Shown: positions 1 through 11,700 of the stretch, one piece after another
How the letters are laid out: the number at the start of each line of letters is the position of its first letter
How positions within the stretch are numbered: the stretch's first letter is position 1
Source of the DNA: Flaveria trinervia
Taxonomy: Eukaryota > Streptophyta > Magnoliopsida > Asterales > Asteraceae
DNA length: 64,000 nucleotides
NCBI GenBank assembly: GCA_025506515.1
Contig: CM046451.1
Location: 51,270,487 to 51,334,486 of the forward strand
Direction: 5' to 3'
Notes under the pieces: model-generated
What the model was told of the DNA's origin: nothing
What the model saw: the letters and a program-made list of their open reading frames with translations, nothing else
Database searches by the model: none
Position numbers and translations under genes: made by a program

Positions 1-1791
1 AATTACATTCTTAGAAACATTAAAAACAAAAGAAAAAGAAAATGCATGTGTTGTTGCAGAAGTTATAGCATAGTATCTCAGCCTATGCAGATTCTTGTAA
101 CCATGAAAAGTCCAAAATCAGTCAAGAAACGGGAAACTTGTATCACTTCTGATGTATAAGTCAATCCAAGCAAGAATTGACAACTTCAACAGCCAACAAC
201 TTTATAACATAAAAAATCAAAACAATCATATTAACTTATGATTAAGTTCAAAAGTTAATGCACGTAAGTGCATTGGTAAATGCGGGTGAAGGTAACCCAT
301 GCTTATAACCAATGCAGGTAGCTTTTTATTTCCAAGTGTAACTAATGTGGACAATGATTGTACTCTACCACATTAGTTTGTTACAATTATACATGAAATT
401 TTGAAGTGTTAAAACCTATGCGGAACGAAAACTGTTCTACCGCATTTGTCAATGCGGATAAAATAATTTTTAAGTGTTCAACCGCATTTGTCAATGCGGA
501 TAACCTATTAGGTGTCCAGCCGCATTTGTCAAATACAGATGAAATTGATACTCCCGCATTTGTTGTACTCATCTACATTTATGGATACATATCTTCAATG
601 TTCATGTATTTTCAAGCAGAAATAATTAACTGATTAATCTCCTGTCAATGAATGATGATCAAGTAAATAAGGATTTGATTCTATCACATTCGCTATAGTG
701 AGCAAATACTGACAAAGTCAGATCTTTTGCATTTCCTATAGTGAGCGAATGTTGAAAAATTTTATTCAACCGTATTTGCTACAGTGAGCAAATGCTGATG
801 AACTTAGTTCTTCCGGATTTGCGACAGTGAACAAATGAGGATAGAAGAAAACAGAAGTAACAAAACTTCCACATTCGCTACCATATGTAAATGCGAATGC
901 CCAAAATCACAAGTTAACTCTTTTGTATTTGCATCAACAAACAAATGCGGATTGCAAAGTTATTGAATTTTCACTTCCGCATTTTGCAAGAGTAAACAAA
1001 TGTGGATTGCAAAGTTATTGAATTTTCACTTCCGCATATAAAACAGTAAACAAATACGGCTGACCCAAAGACTTAAAATTTACCCTTTTGCATTTGGTAC
1101 AGTGTTTTAAAAATGTGACTGCATTTTCTCTGAAACTTGTAAAAATTTGTTAAAGCCATTATTTAAGTATTTAAAGGAATTTCAAAGAGTCATTTAATAC
1201 CTTTCAAATATGAGAGACTACATAGTGAGACGAGCACAAAAACACAATAAACCTTCTTTGATCATCATCAACAACAACAACTAAAGAATTCAGTGTGTTC
1301 AAATCAACCTGTTATTGTAATTGATTCCAGAATACAGTAGCATTGATATAAAGGTGAAATTTCCATAATTTTTTCATGACCTAACTTTTAGACTTTTGAA
1401 CCAAAATTGAACGAATAACCAAATGATATGAAAAAAACACAAATTCCAATTTGTTCAAAGATATGTTATACATTTTCGACATCAATGAACATGCAAACTA
1501 AGAGAAATTTTAACCATCACGAAAAACCTTCATAGTTGTGTTCATCACAAGAAAGAGTCTGATGAAAAATGAAAATGTTCAATGAATCAATGAAGTAACA
1601 TCTAATAAATAGTTTATCTAAACTTGAAAAATATAGAAAATGTGATTGTTCTACAACAAATTCACCATTTGATGCGACAATAAGGAAACAGTGACTTTAA
1701 ATGTTCATCTTTGACCACTAAAGGTCAAACTAATCAATTATGTACATGCTTTCTTATCAAAACTAACACATATGTCTGTTATGTAGATTAA
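1..1791 (+). other. Post-pol spacer, array copy 1 (partial)
   Basis: This AT-rich non-coding spacer lies between the RNase H end and the post-pol ORF and is nearly identical to 3492-5283 and 6984-8748, and more distantly to 19461-21268. It contains the hairpin cluster at 420-1130. Small ORFs here are not conserved as proteins between copies. The rest (1-419, 1131-1791) shows no feature I can name beyond AT-rich sequence. Confidence 0.8.
420..1130 (+). repeat. Palindromic hairpin cluster, array copy 1
   Basis: About ten degenerate inverted repeats follow one another. Type I is CCGCATT-TGTC-AATGCGG, perfect at 440-457 and 482-499. Type II is CCGCATTTGC with an 8-nt loop (TACAGTGA) and a GCAAATGCGG partner arm. 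Many CpGs in this copy are lost (CCACATT, CTGCATT, ATGAGGAT), as expected from deamination of methylated cytosine. The same motif is clustered in the LTRs at 12885-13165 and 25388-25670. Confidence 0.85.
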
Positions 1792-2300
1792 ATGTCTAAT
1801 CTTTCATGGAGCAAGCACCATAATATCAGCGGTTATTTTGACCCTGATGTACCAGAAGCTGAGGGACTCAAAGATATTATTAGTTTCATCTCTACAACAA
1901 GGGTAGCTTATGCTATCAAGGTTAGACCCAGCATTTATGAGAACCTGATAAGGTCTTTCTGGAATTCAGCTGAAGTTATTGAAGCAGATGGTGTTCAAAC
2001 TTTATCTGGAAGAATTGATACTCATCATACTCTGAGCATAACTGATGATTCTATAAGAAGATGTTTGTATTTTGGTGATGATCCTAATGCACCAGTAGAG
2101 CTGGATGAGGATGACATAACCACCTTCTTTGCTAAGATTGGGTATGAATGGGGATTTGAAGCTAAGCAGATTGTAAAATGATTAGTTGATTTTCATTGGA
2201 GATTTCTAATCCACCTCTTTCAACATTGCTTATCCAAAAGAAAAACATGGTGGAATGATATTCCAATTACCACTTCATGAGCAATTTGTGCTCTCTACAC
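1792..2300 (+). pseudogene. Truncated post-pol ORF, N-terminal fragment, array copy 1
   Basis: The fragment starts MSNLSWSKHHN and is open for 129 codons to a TGA at 2179-2181, where element B has a glycine codon. It carries the block 'DII.FIST....YAI.VRP.IYENLIRSFW', followed by a D/E-rich stretch. Homology continues past the stop to the junction near 2300. It is the same protein as 8749-12725 but cut after about 170 residues by the array junction. The function of this post-pol protein is unknown. Confidence 0.85.
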
Positions 2301-2480
2301 AAACATATTGAAATTTGATATCACTTTTTAAGAGATTGTGCAAAAAAGGGTTAATCAAATTGATTCAAGGACCCACTAAAAATCAATTAGCTAACTTGTT
2401 TACTAAGCCATTTGAACCTGGTAGGTTTCAATTCCTGGTTCAGTCAATTGGCATGATAACCTTGAGTAAAAATAATTCAA
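2301..2480 (+). pseudogene. RNase H C-terminal tail fragment, array copy 1
   Basis: The translation contains KGLIKLIQGPTKNQLANLF, then TK and PFEPGRF, matching the end of a copia RNase H domain and element B at 18300-18415. None of the upstream RNase H catalytic region is present. It is fused directly to the post-pol ORF fragment, so it is a by-product of the tandem duplication and not an expressed gene. Confidence 0.85.
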
Positions 2481-3435
2481 AACATCAAAAACAAGACAAT
2501 AATACTACAAAAACACAAAAAATAAGTCAATTTTATGAAGAATAGAATATCATTTGGAAAATGATATAATTAAAGTTGTTGTATCATTCAATTCTGCTTA
2601 ATTTCAAAATCGCAACGACTGTCATGACTTACCAGATATGTTGGTAGGCTTAACTTGGAAGAGAAGATACATGCAGTGATGAATTAAAACTATTATTCAA
2701 TAGTGAAACACTCATCACAAAGTACATGTATGTATTGGCTTATCTCAGTGCATGGTGTGTAGTAACCCAAACACACCAGGTAATGATACTTTATGAATTT
2801 CTTTCACCCACATCAAGTTTCATCTTTGTTTTGTTCAGCAAAGACCTGATGAAACAAGCACATAGTATAGATGTAATGATCCAAAAGATTCCTAATGAGG
2901 AACACATCCAAATTGGATGAATCTACAAAATCAATACATTCCAAGTGAATGAACAAAAGAATCGTAGCATAGATCACCTTCCAAAGTGAAGTGAAAAGAA
3001 TCCCAATGTGGATCATCATGAAAAGGATCAAAGTAAAAGAATCCCAATGAGGATCAGTGAAAATGAGTTCTCATAATTTAAGTAACCTGGTAAGGAAAGT
3101 TTTGAAAAAGTTGTACCATGCATTGTATAAAGATGGTTGATCATTCCATGCTTGTGTGTGTGAGGTACATATTGAATAATAAAATGAACCAAAAACATGA
3201 TAAATATCATTTGCATCAAAATATCAATTAGGTATGAGTTTAAGAGGACAAACATACCTTTAATCATCAAGTTCATAAACATATCCAATTTATTATAAAG
3301 GATGCACATGTGCAATGTAAGATTGATATGATCCCAACAAAAGATATACTTCTTTTCATTATCAATAATCAATGTATATACTTGACAAAAAGCTTTTAAA
3401 TCTTTAAAGTTTCTATCCAGATGTGGATATAAACT

Positions 3436-3445
3436 TTAGGGGGAG
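3436..3445 (+). other. Internal polypurine tract, array copy 2
   Basis: TTAGGGGGAG followed by TAATTT lies deep in the spacer and copies the core of the terminal PPT before the LTR at 12760. It is repeated at 6928-6936 and 19406-19415. Extra PPT copies downstream of pol are a known hallmark of Sirevirus elements. Confidence 0.7.
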
Positions 3446-3904
3446 TAATTTAAAATTTTTTATTAAATCTTTATAGATTGTTACTATCTTAAATTACATT
3501 CTTAGAAACATTAAAAACAAAAGAAAAAGAAAATGCATGTGTTGTTGCAGAAGTTATAGCATAGTATCTCAGCCTATGCAGATTCTTGTAACCATGAAAA
3601 GGCCAAAATCAGTCAAGAAATGGGAAACTTGTATCACTTCTGATGTATAAGTCAATCCAAGCAAGAATTGACAACTTCAACAGCCAACAACTTTATAACA
3701 TAAAATATCAAAACAATCATATTAACTTATGATTAAGTTCAAAAGTTAATGCACGTAAGTGCATTGGTAAATACAGGTGAAGGTAACCCATGCTTATAAC
3801 CAATGCAAGTAGCTTTTTATTTCCAAGTGTAACTAATGTGGACAATGATTGTACTCTACCACATTAGTTTGTTACAATTATACATGAAATTTTGAAGTGT
3901 TAAA

Positions 3905-4625
3905 ACCTATGCGGAACGAAAACTGTTCTACCGCATTTGTCAATGCGGATAAAATAATTTTTAAGTGTTCAACCGCATTTGTCAATGCGGATAACCTTTT
4001 AAGTGTCCAGCCGCATTTGTCAAATACGGATGAAATTTATACTCCCGCATTTGTTGTACTCATCCACATTTGTGGATACATATCTTCAATGTTCATGTAT
4101 TTTCAAGCAGAAATAATTAACTGATTAATCTCCTATCAATGAATGATGATCAAGTAAATAAGGATTTGATTCTATCGCATTTGCTATAGTGAGTAAATAC
4201 TGACAAAGTCAGATCTTTTTCATTTGCTATAGTGAGCGAATGTTGAAAAATTTTATTCAACCGCATTTGCTACAGTGAGCAAATGCTCATGAAATTAGTT
4301 CTTTCGCATTTGCAACAGTGAAAAAATGCGGATAGAAGAAAACAGAAGTAACAAAACTTCCGCATTTGCTACCTTATGTAAATGCGAATGCCCAAAATCA
4401 CAAGTTAACTCTTCCGTATTTGTATCAGCAAAAAAATGCGGATTGCAAAGTTGTTGATTTTTCACTTCCGCATTTTGCAAGAGTAAACAAATGCGGATTG
4501 CAAAGTTATTGAATTTTCACTTCCGCATTTACAACAGTAAACAAATACAGATGACCCAAAGACTTCAAATTTACCCTTCTGCATTTGCTACAGTGTTTTA
4601 AAAATGTGACTGCATTTGCTCTGAA
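3905..4625 (+). repeat. Palindromic hairpin cluster, array copy 2
   Basis: This has the same CCGCATT/AATGCGG inverted repeats as copy 1, but better preserved. At 4261-4286 the arms CCGCATTTGC and GCAAATGC flank the loop TACAGTGA. The arms are conserved better than the loops. Confidence 0.85.
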
Positions 4626-5283
4626 ACTTGTAGAAATTTGTTAAAGCCATTATTTAACTATTTAAAGGAATTTCAAAGGGTCACCTAATACTTTTCAAAT
4701 CTGAGAGACTACATAGTGAGACGAGCACAAAAACACAGTAAAACTTCTTTGATCATCATCATCAACAACAACTAAAGAATTCAGTGTGTTCAAATCAACC
4801 TGTTATTGTAATCAATTCCAGAAAACAGTAGCATTGATAGAAAGGTGAAATTTCCATAATTTTTTCATGACCTAACTTTCAAACTTTTGAACCAAAAGTG
4901 AACGAAGAACCAAGTGATATGAAAGACACACAAATTCCAATTTAATCAAATATATGTTATACATTTTTGACATCAATGAACATGCAAACTAAGAGAAATT
5001 TTAACCATCATATGAAAAACCTTCATAGTTGTGTTCATCACAAGAAAGAGTCTGATAAAAATGAAAATGTGCAACAAATCAATGAAGTAACATCTAATAA
5101 ATAGTTTATCTAAACTTGAAAAATAGAGAAAATGTGATTGTTCTACAACAAATTCACCAGTTGATGCGAAAATTATGAAACAGTGACTTCAAATGTTCAT
5201 CTTTGACCACTAAAAGTCAAACCGATCAATTATGTACATGATTTCTCATCAAAACTAACACATATGTATCTTATGTAGATTAA

Positions 5284-5793
5284 ATGGCTATTCTTTCATG
5301 GAGCAAGCACCATAATGTCAGCGGTTATTTTGACCCTGATGTACAAGAAGCTGAGGGACTCAAAGATATTATCAGATTCATCTCTACAACAAGGGTAGCT
5401 TATGCTATCACTGTTAGACCCAGCATCTATGAGAACCTGATAAGGTCTTTCTGGAATTCAGCTGAAGTTATTGAAGCAGATGGTGTTTGAATTTTATCTG
5501 GAAGAATTGATACTGATCATACTCTGAGCATAACTGATGATTCTATGAGAAGATGTTTGTATTTTGGTCATGATGCTGATGCACCACTAGAGATGGATGA
5601 GGATGACATAACCACCTTCTTTGCTAAGATTTGGTATGAAGGGGGATTTGAAGCTAAGCAGATTGTAAAATGATTAGTTGATTTGCATTGGAGATTTCTA
5701 ATCCACCTCTTTCAACATTGCTTATCCAAAAGAAAGACATGCTGGAATGATATTCCAATTACCACTTCATCAGCAATTTGTGCTCTCTGCACA
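5284..5793 (+). pseudogene. Truncated post-pol ORF, N-terminal fragment, array copy 2
   Basis: It starts MAILSWSKHHNVSGYF and keeps the IIRFIST...YAITVRPSIYENLIRSFW block. A copy-specific TGA at 5488-5490 closes it after 68 codons, and the TGA shared with copies 1 and 3 (glycine in B) follows near 5670. It ends at the junction to an RNase H tail. It is non-functional. Confidence 0.85.
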
Positions 5794-5970
5794 AACATAT
5801 TGAAATTAGATATCACTTTTTGAGAAATTGTGCTGAAAAAGGGTTAATCAATTGATTCAAGGACCCACTGAAAATCAATTAGCTGACTTGTTTACTAAGG
5901 CCTTTGAATCTGGTAGGTTTCAATTCCTGGTTCAGTCAATTGGCATGATTAACCTTGACTTAAAATAATT
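5794..5970 (+). pseudogene. RNase H C-terminal tail fragment, array copy 2
   Basis: The segment encodes the RNase H end (GLINQLIQGPTENQLADLFT region, then KAFESGRFQF, with a small frame slip). It is homologous to 18300-18415. As in copy 1 it is joined directly to the cut post-pol ORF. Confidence 0.82.
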
Positions 5971-6927
5971 CAAAACATCAAAAACAAGTCAAAAATACTA
6001 CAAAAACACAAAAAGGAGTCAATTTTATAAAGAATAGAATATCATTTGGAAAATGATATAATTACAGTTGTTGTATCATTCAATTCTGCTTAATTTCAAA
6101 ATCGCAAAGACTGTCATGACTTACCAGATATGTTGGTAGGCTCAACTTGGAAGAGAAGATACATGCAGTGATGAATTAAAACTCTTATGCAATAGTGAAA
6201 CAATCATCACAAAGTACATGTATGTATTGGCTTATCTGAGTGCATGTGTGTGTAGTAACCTAAACACACCAGGTAATGATGCTTTATGAATTTCTTTCAT
6301 CCACATCAAGTTTCATCTTGGTTTTGCTGAGCAAAGACCTAATGAAACAAGCACATAGTGTAGATGTAATGATCCAAAAGATTCATAATGAGGAACACAT
6401 CCAAATTGGCTGAATCTACAAAATCAATACATTCCAAGTGAATGAACAAAAAATCAAAGCATAGATCACCTTCCAAAGTGAAGTGAAAAGAATCCCAATG
6501 TGGATCATCATGAAAAGGATCAAAGTAAAAGAATCCCAATGAGGATCAGTGAAAATGAGTTCCCATAATTTAAGTAACCTCGTAAGGAAAGTTTTGAAAA
6601 AGTTGTACCTTGCATTGTATAAAGATGGTTGATCATTCCATGCTTGTGTGTGTGAGGTACATATTGAATAATTAAATCAACCAAAAACATGATAAATATC
6701 ATTTGCATCAAAATATCAATTAGGTATATGTTTAAGAGGACAAAAATACCTTCAATCATCAAGTTCATAAACATATCCGTTTTATCATAAAGGATGCCCA
6801 CATGCAATGTAAGATTGATATGATCCCAAAAAAAGATATACTTCTTTTCATTATCAATAATCAATGTATATAGTTGACAAAAAGTTTTTAAATCTTTAAA
6901 GTTTCTATCAAGATGTGGAGATAAACT

Positions 6928-6936
6928 TTAGGGGGA
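6928..6936 (+). other. Internal polypurine tract, array copy 3
   Basis: TTAGGGGGAG-type tract followed by TAATTT, in the same context as 3436-3445 and 19406-19415. Confidence 0.68.
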
Positions 6937-7379
6937 GTAATTTAAAATTTTTGATTAAATCTTTATAGATTGTTACTATCTTAAATTACATACTTAGAAA
7001 CATTAAAAACCACAGAAAAAGAAAATGCATACCATAGTATCTCAGCCTATGCAGATTCTTGTAACCATGAAAAGTCCAAAATCAGTCAAGAAACGGGAAA
7101 CTTGTATCACTTCCGATGTATAAGTCAATCCAAGCAAGATTTGACAACTTCAACAGCCAACAACTTTATAACATAAAAAATCAAAACAATCATATTAACT
7201 TATGATTAAGTTCAAAAGTTAATGCACGTAAGTGCATTGGTAAATACGGGTGAAGGTAACCCATGCTTATAACCAATGCACGTAGCTTTTTATTTCCAAG
7301 TGTAACTACTATGGACAATGATTGTACTCTACGACATTAGTTTGTTACAATTATACATGAAATTTTGAAGTGTTAAAAG

Positions 7380-8085
7380 CTATGCCGAATGAAAACTGTT
7401 GTACTGCATTTGTCAATGTCGATAAAATAATTTTTAAGTGTTCAACTGCATTTGTCAATGCGGATAACCTTTTAGGTGTCCAGCCGCATTTGTCAAATAC
7501 GGATGAAATTTATACTCCCGCATTTGTTGTACTCATCCACATTTGTGGACACATATCTTCAATGTTCATGTATTTTCAAGCAGAAATAATTAACTGATTA
7601 ATCTCCTGTCAATGAATGAAGATCAAGTAAATAAGGATTTGATTCTATCGCATTTGCTATAGTGAGCAAATACTGACAAAGTCAGATCTTTTGCATTTGC
7701 TATAGTGAGCGAATGTTGAAAAATTTTATTCAACCACATTTGCTACAGGGAGCAAATGCTGATGAACTTAGTTCTTCTGCATTTGCAATAGTGAACAAAT
7801 GAGGATAGAAGAAAACAGAAGTAACAAAACTTCCACATTTGCTACCATATGTAAATGCGAATGGCCAAAATCACAAGTTAACTCTTCCGTATTTGCTTCA
7901 GCAAACAAATGCGGATTGCAAAGTAATTGAATTTTCACTGCCGCATTTTGCAAGATTAAACAAATGAGGATTGCAAAGTTATTGAATTTTCACTTCCGCC
8001 TTTACAATAGTAAACAAATACGGATGACCCAAAGACTTAAAATTCTGCATTTGCTACAGTGTTTTAAAAATGTGACTGCATTTGC
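7380..8085 (+). repeat. Palindromic hairpin cluster, array copy 3
   Basis: These are degenerate CCGCATT...AATGCGG inverted repeats, with several CpGs converted (CTGCATTT, CCACATTT). The arrangement follows copies 1 and 2. Confidence 0.82.
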
Positions 8086-8748
8086 TCTGAAACTTGTAAA
8101 AATTTGTTAAAGCCATTATTTAACTATTTAATGGAATTTCAAAGGGTCACTTAATACTTTTCAAATCTGAGAGACTACATAGTGAGACGAGCACAAAAAC
8201 ACAGTAAACCTTCTTTGATGATCATCATCAACAACAACTAAAGAATTCAGTGTGGTCAAATCAACCTGTTATTGTAATCAATTCCAGAAAACAGTAGCAT
8301 TGATAGAAAGGTGAAATTTCCATAATTTTTTCATGACCTAACTTTCAGACTTTTGAACCAAAAGTGAACGAAGAACCAAATGATATGAAAAACACACAAA
8401 TTCCAATTTATTCAAAGATATGTTATACATTTTCGACATCAATGAACATGTAAACTAAGAGAAATTTTAACCATCATGAAAAACCTTCATAGTTGTGTTC
8501 ATCACAAGAAAGAGTCTGATGAAAAATGAAAATGTGAAACGAATCAACGAAGTAACATCTAATAAATAGTATATCTAAACTTGAAAAACAGAGAAAATGT
8601 GATTGTTCTACAACAAATTCACCAGTTGATGCGACAATTATGAAACAGTGACTTCAAATGTTCATCTTTGACCACTAAAAGTCAAACCGATCAATTATGT
8701 ACATGATTTCTCATCAAAACTAACACATATTTATCTTATGTAGAGTAA

Positions 8749-11700
8749 ATGGCTATTCTTTCATGGAGAAAGCACCATAATGTGAGCGGTTATTTTGACC
8801 CTGATGTACCAAAAGCTGAGGGACTCAAAGATATTATCAGATTCATCTCTACAACAAGGGTAGCTTATGCTATCACTATTAGACCCAGCATCTATGAGAA
8901 CCTGATAAGGTCTTTCTGGAATCCAGCTTAAGTTATTGAAGCAGATGGTGTTCGAATTTTATCTGGAAGAATTGATACTGATCATACTCTGAGCATAACT
9001 GATGATTCTCTAAGAAGATGTTTGTATTTTGGTGATGATGCTGATGCACCACTAGAGTTGGATGAGGATGACATAACCACCTTCTTTGCTGAGATTGGGT
9101 ATGAAGGGGGATTTGAAGCTAAGCAGATTGTAAAATGATTAGTTGATTTGCATTGGAGATTTCTAATCCACGTCTTTCAACATTGCTTATCCAAAAGAAA
9201 AACATGGTGGAATGATATTCTAATTACCACTTCATCAGAAATTTTTGCTCTGTGCACAAGCAGACCATTCAATATGTCTGCCTATGTATTCAATGGTCTG
9301 GTTTCAAACATTGAAGAGGGGAGAAGGTACAAGTTCTTGATGTATCCAAGATTCATTAAGTGGCTGATAAATAAAGCATTCCCAAATCTTGCTAGTGAGG
9401 GAGCAGTGCAAGATATTCCTCATTATTATTCAAAATCATACAAGTAAAATAAGAAGAGGGATCCTAGAAATTTTACAATGGAGCGCACTCACCTCTTCTT
9501 CCTTGGATGCTTCAACAAATCAATGCAGAAGAACAAGGAGAAGAACAAGATCCTCAAGATCACAATGATGAACAAGTTGCTAGTGCTGAAAGGCAAAGGT
9601 CAGTATCACCCCATGATGGTGTAGGGGTGATTCTCACACTGAACCTGAAATTCATGACTATGCATCTCCATTTCTGCCTTTACCACAACCATCTCCACAA
9701 CCATCTCCACAACCATCTCCACAACCATCACCACAACCATCACAAATATCCCAACCACCAATATCACCACCTCATCACTCACCAATATCACCACCTTATC
9801 ACTCACTAAAATCACCGCCTTAACCATTGCCCACCCATGATATTCCATTTGAGTTTTGAGACTCAACAAGCACATCTAAAGCTTCCAAATCATCTTTGGA
9901 TGAGGTGGATCATCATGCTCAAATGCCTATAAAAAGAGTCACTTCTAAGACTGCATGCTCAGAGAGTTTTGTTAAATCTAATGTAAATAGACAAGATGAA
10001 AAAGATGAGTTAATCTCTGAGCTCTTACAAAAATTGAAAGGATGGAAAGATATTGAATAGGAGGGCTAGAATCATTGATGACAGTATTCTAGAGCTTGAT
10101 GAAAAGGAGCTTAAGTTAAAAGAGATTAAAGAAAAACATGAAGCTGAAAAGAAGGAGAAAGAGAAAGAGATTGAAAACTTAAAAGCTACACTTAACCATT
10201 CTAGGAAGAAATAAGTGGACATGTTGATACACTTGCCATTCAAACTATAGCTATGGAAGAGCAAGAAGATATGATTGAAAAACAAGAAGAGTTCATCTCC
10301 AATCTCCAAAGTCAAATTGATAGCCAAAATAAAAGAATCTCTGAACTTGAGATGTTAATTGAAATTCAAAGAAGTGCTGAGGCTAAAGAAAGTAAAAGGG
10401 ATGAAGAAAGAGTAATGACTGATGAGAAACAATCCTCTACTAAAAATGTTGAAAAAGAAGATGATGCAGGCAAAACAAAGAATGAAGAATCAAGTCTAGA
10501 GATTGTGGTTTATTCGGGGCAATGAGATGCTACTCAAACTGAGAAAGCTAAATTTGAAGAATTAATCAGTGCTTTGGATAGCTTTACTTCTGAAGAATTT
10601 ATATTAGATGAAGAATTTTAGGATTTTATTGCAGAAAAAAGGACCAACACTGAACCCATTGTGGTCATTCCTCAATCTCCAATTTACCAACTATGTCATT
10701 ATCAGAGGAACAAAAGAAATGATAAGAGAGTTTTGTGAACAAGAAAAGAAAAGGAAGAAAAAGAGGCTGATGATCAAGAAAAAAAATACAAACTGAGGCT
10801 GATGATCAAGAAAAAATACAAACAGAAGCTGAAAAATTGCCTAAGGAGATGAAAAAGGTTAAACCCTCTTCTGGTCCTCCACTTCAAACTTATACTAGAA
10901 AGAGGAAATACTTATCTGAAAAGGCAAAAGGGAATAGACCAATAATTGAAGAACATGTGAAAAAGAGTAAAAAGGATGATCCAAGAACCTTGGTAGCCAT
11001 AGCTGAATTCCTAGATGAGCATGAAAAGGTTGAGGCTCAATTAAAGAAACAAGTTGCATTTATTGATCTGGAAGAAGGGGAAATAAAAGGTGGATATGAT
11101 TATGAGAAGGCTGTAGATGTGGACAGTCCTGTGCTTAAAGAAAAATTTGTTGATGAAATGGTGTTAAAGGCTCAAACTGATGACATTATGATAAATGCTA
11201 TGTTTTTTTATCAATCACGGGTATGATGCATATGAAGTATTCAATATGACATGTGAAGGCATGAAAGCAGAAGAAGAAAAGGTCAATAAATTATTGGATC
11301 CCATGATTGAAACAGTGTATGAGAAGTCAATAGCACCCAAAGCTCAAAAGCCAAAGTTGTCAATCATGAAGAAGCTATCTCAAACTCATGAACCTCTACA
11401 TCCTGATCCCTATGCAATGACTAATTGGGAAATGAAGGAATACCTAACCAGTCAAGGATTCACCAAAAGAAAATTGGGAAACATGAAAACCAATTCATTG
11501 AGAGCTGCCACACTCAGATTGATCAATGAAAAGAAAGAAAAGTTGAAGAGGTTAGAAGAAGAAGTACTTAATCAAAAGCCAAGATCAAGAGTCTCTGCAC
11601 AAGACATGCAAATTACACATAAAGAACAAGACTATCTGGCACCTGTTCTACATAAATATCCAGAGTGGTTTGCTGAACCCTCCCAACTGAAACTTCCGGA

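Larger units (their letters stand above)
2481..5283 (+). other. Post-pol spacer, array copy 2
   Basis: This is a non-coding spacer homologous to 5971-8748 and 18416-21268. It holds the internal polypurine tract at 3436-3445 and the hairpin cluster at 3905-4625. The minus-strand ORF over 3028-3372 recurs in the other copies (6520-6864, 19001-19345) simply because the DNA is repeated; it matches nothing I recognise. No gene is supported here. Confidence 0.75.
2301..5793 (+). repeat. One complete 3.49-kb array unit, junction to junction
   Basis: This is the only unit bounded by both junctions inside the window. Both junctions read nearly the same (CTCTCTRCACAAACATATTG), fusing post-pol ORF sequence to RNase H sequence. 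In element B the corresponding donor sites are at about 18268 (RNase H, CACAAACAAAACACATTG) and about 21770 (ORF). The short shared CACAA suggests microhomology at the breakpoint. Confidence 0.88.
5971..8748 (+). other. Post-pol spacer, array copy 3
   Basis: This non-coding spacer leads into the complete post-pol ORF at 8749. It holds a PPT copy at 6928-6936 and hairpins at 7380-8085. It has lost about 20 bp near 7030 and a few bp near 8040 relative to copies 1 and 2. No gene is supported. Confidence 0.75.
1..9250 (+). repeat. Tandem array of 3.49-kb retrotransposon-internal units (element A)
   Basis: The sequence at position 1 recurs at 3492 and again at 6984, so the period is about 3491 bp. 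Each unit runs: RNase H C-terminal tail, a roughly 2.8-kb non-coding spacer with an internal polypurine tract and a hairpin cluster, then the first ~510 bp of the post-pol ORF. The ORF fragment then jumps straight back to an RNase H tail (junctions near 2300 and 5793). The third unit does not jump and continues into the whole post-pol ORF. The array begins before the window. Element B (18200-21800) shows the single-copy arrangement for comparison. The same junction in both copies indicates one founding duplication followed by amplification. Confidence 0.93.

Noticed and set aside
387..633. Small ORFs of 61-75 codons on both strands, recurring at 3897-4124 and 7370-7597
   Set aside because: They are translations of the hairpin DNA itself; they recur only because the DNA is repeated and match no protein family.
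420..1130. Regularly repeated ~20-bp motif resembling a CRISPR array
   Set aside because: The repeats are inverted, degenerate and unevenly spaced, and they sit in a plant retrotransposon with a copy in its LTR. No cas genes are present.
3028..3372. A 114-codon minus-strand ORF repeated at 6520-6864 and 19001-19345
   Set aside because: It is kept with substitutions in all copies but lies in AT-rich spacer antisense to the element, with no start context or recognisable motif. Repetition of the DNA explains it.
9606..9875. Valine/methionine-rich minus-strand ORF
   Set aside because: It is the antisense of the CCACAACCATCT repeat in the post-pol ORF.
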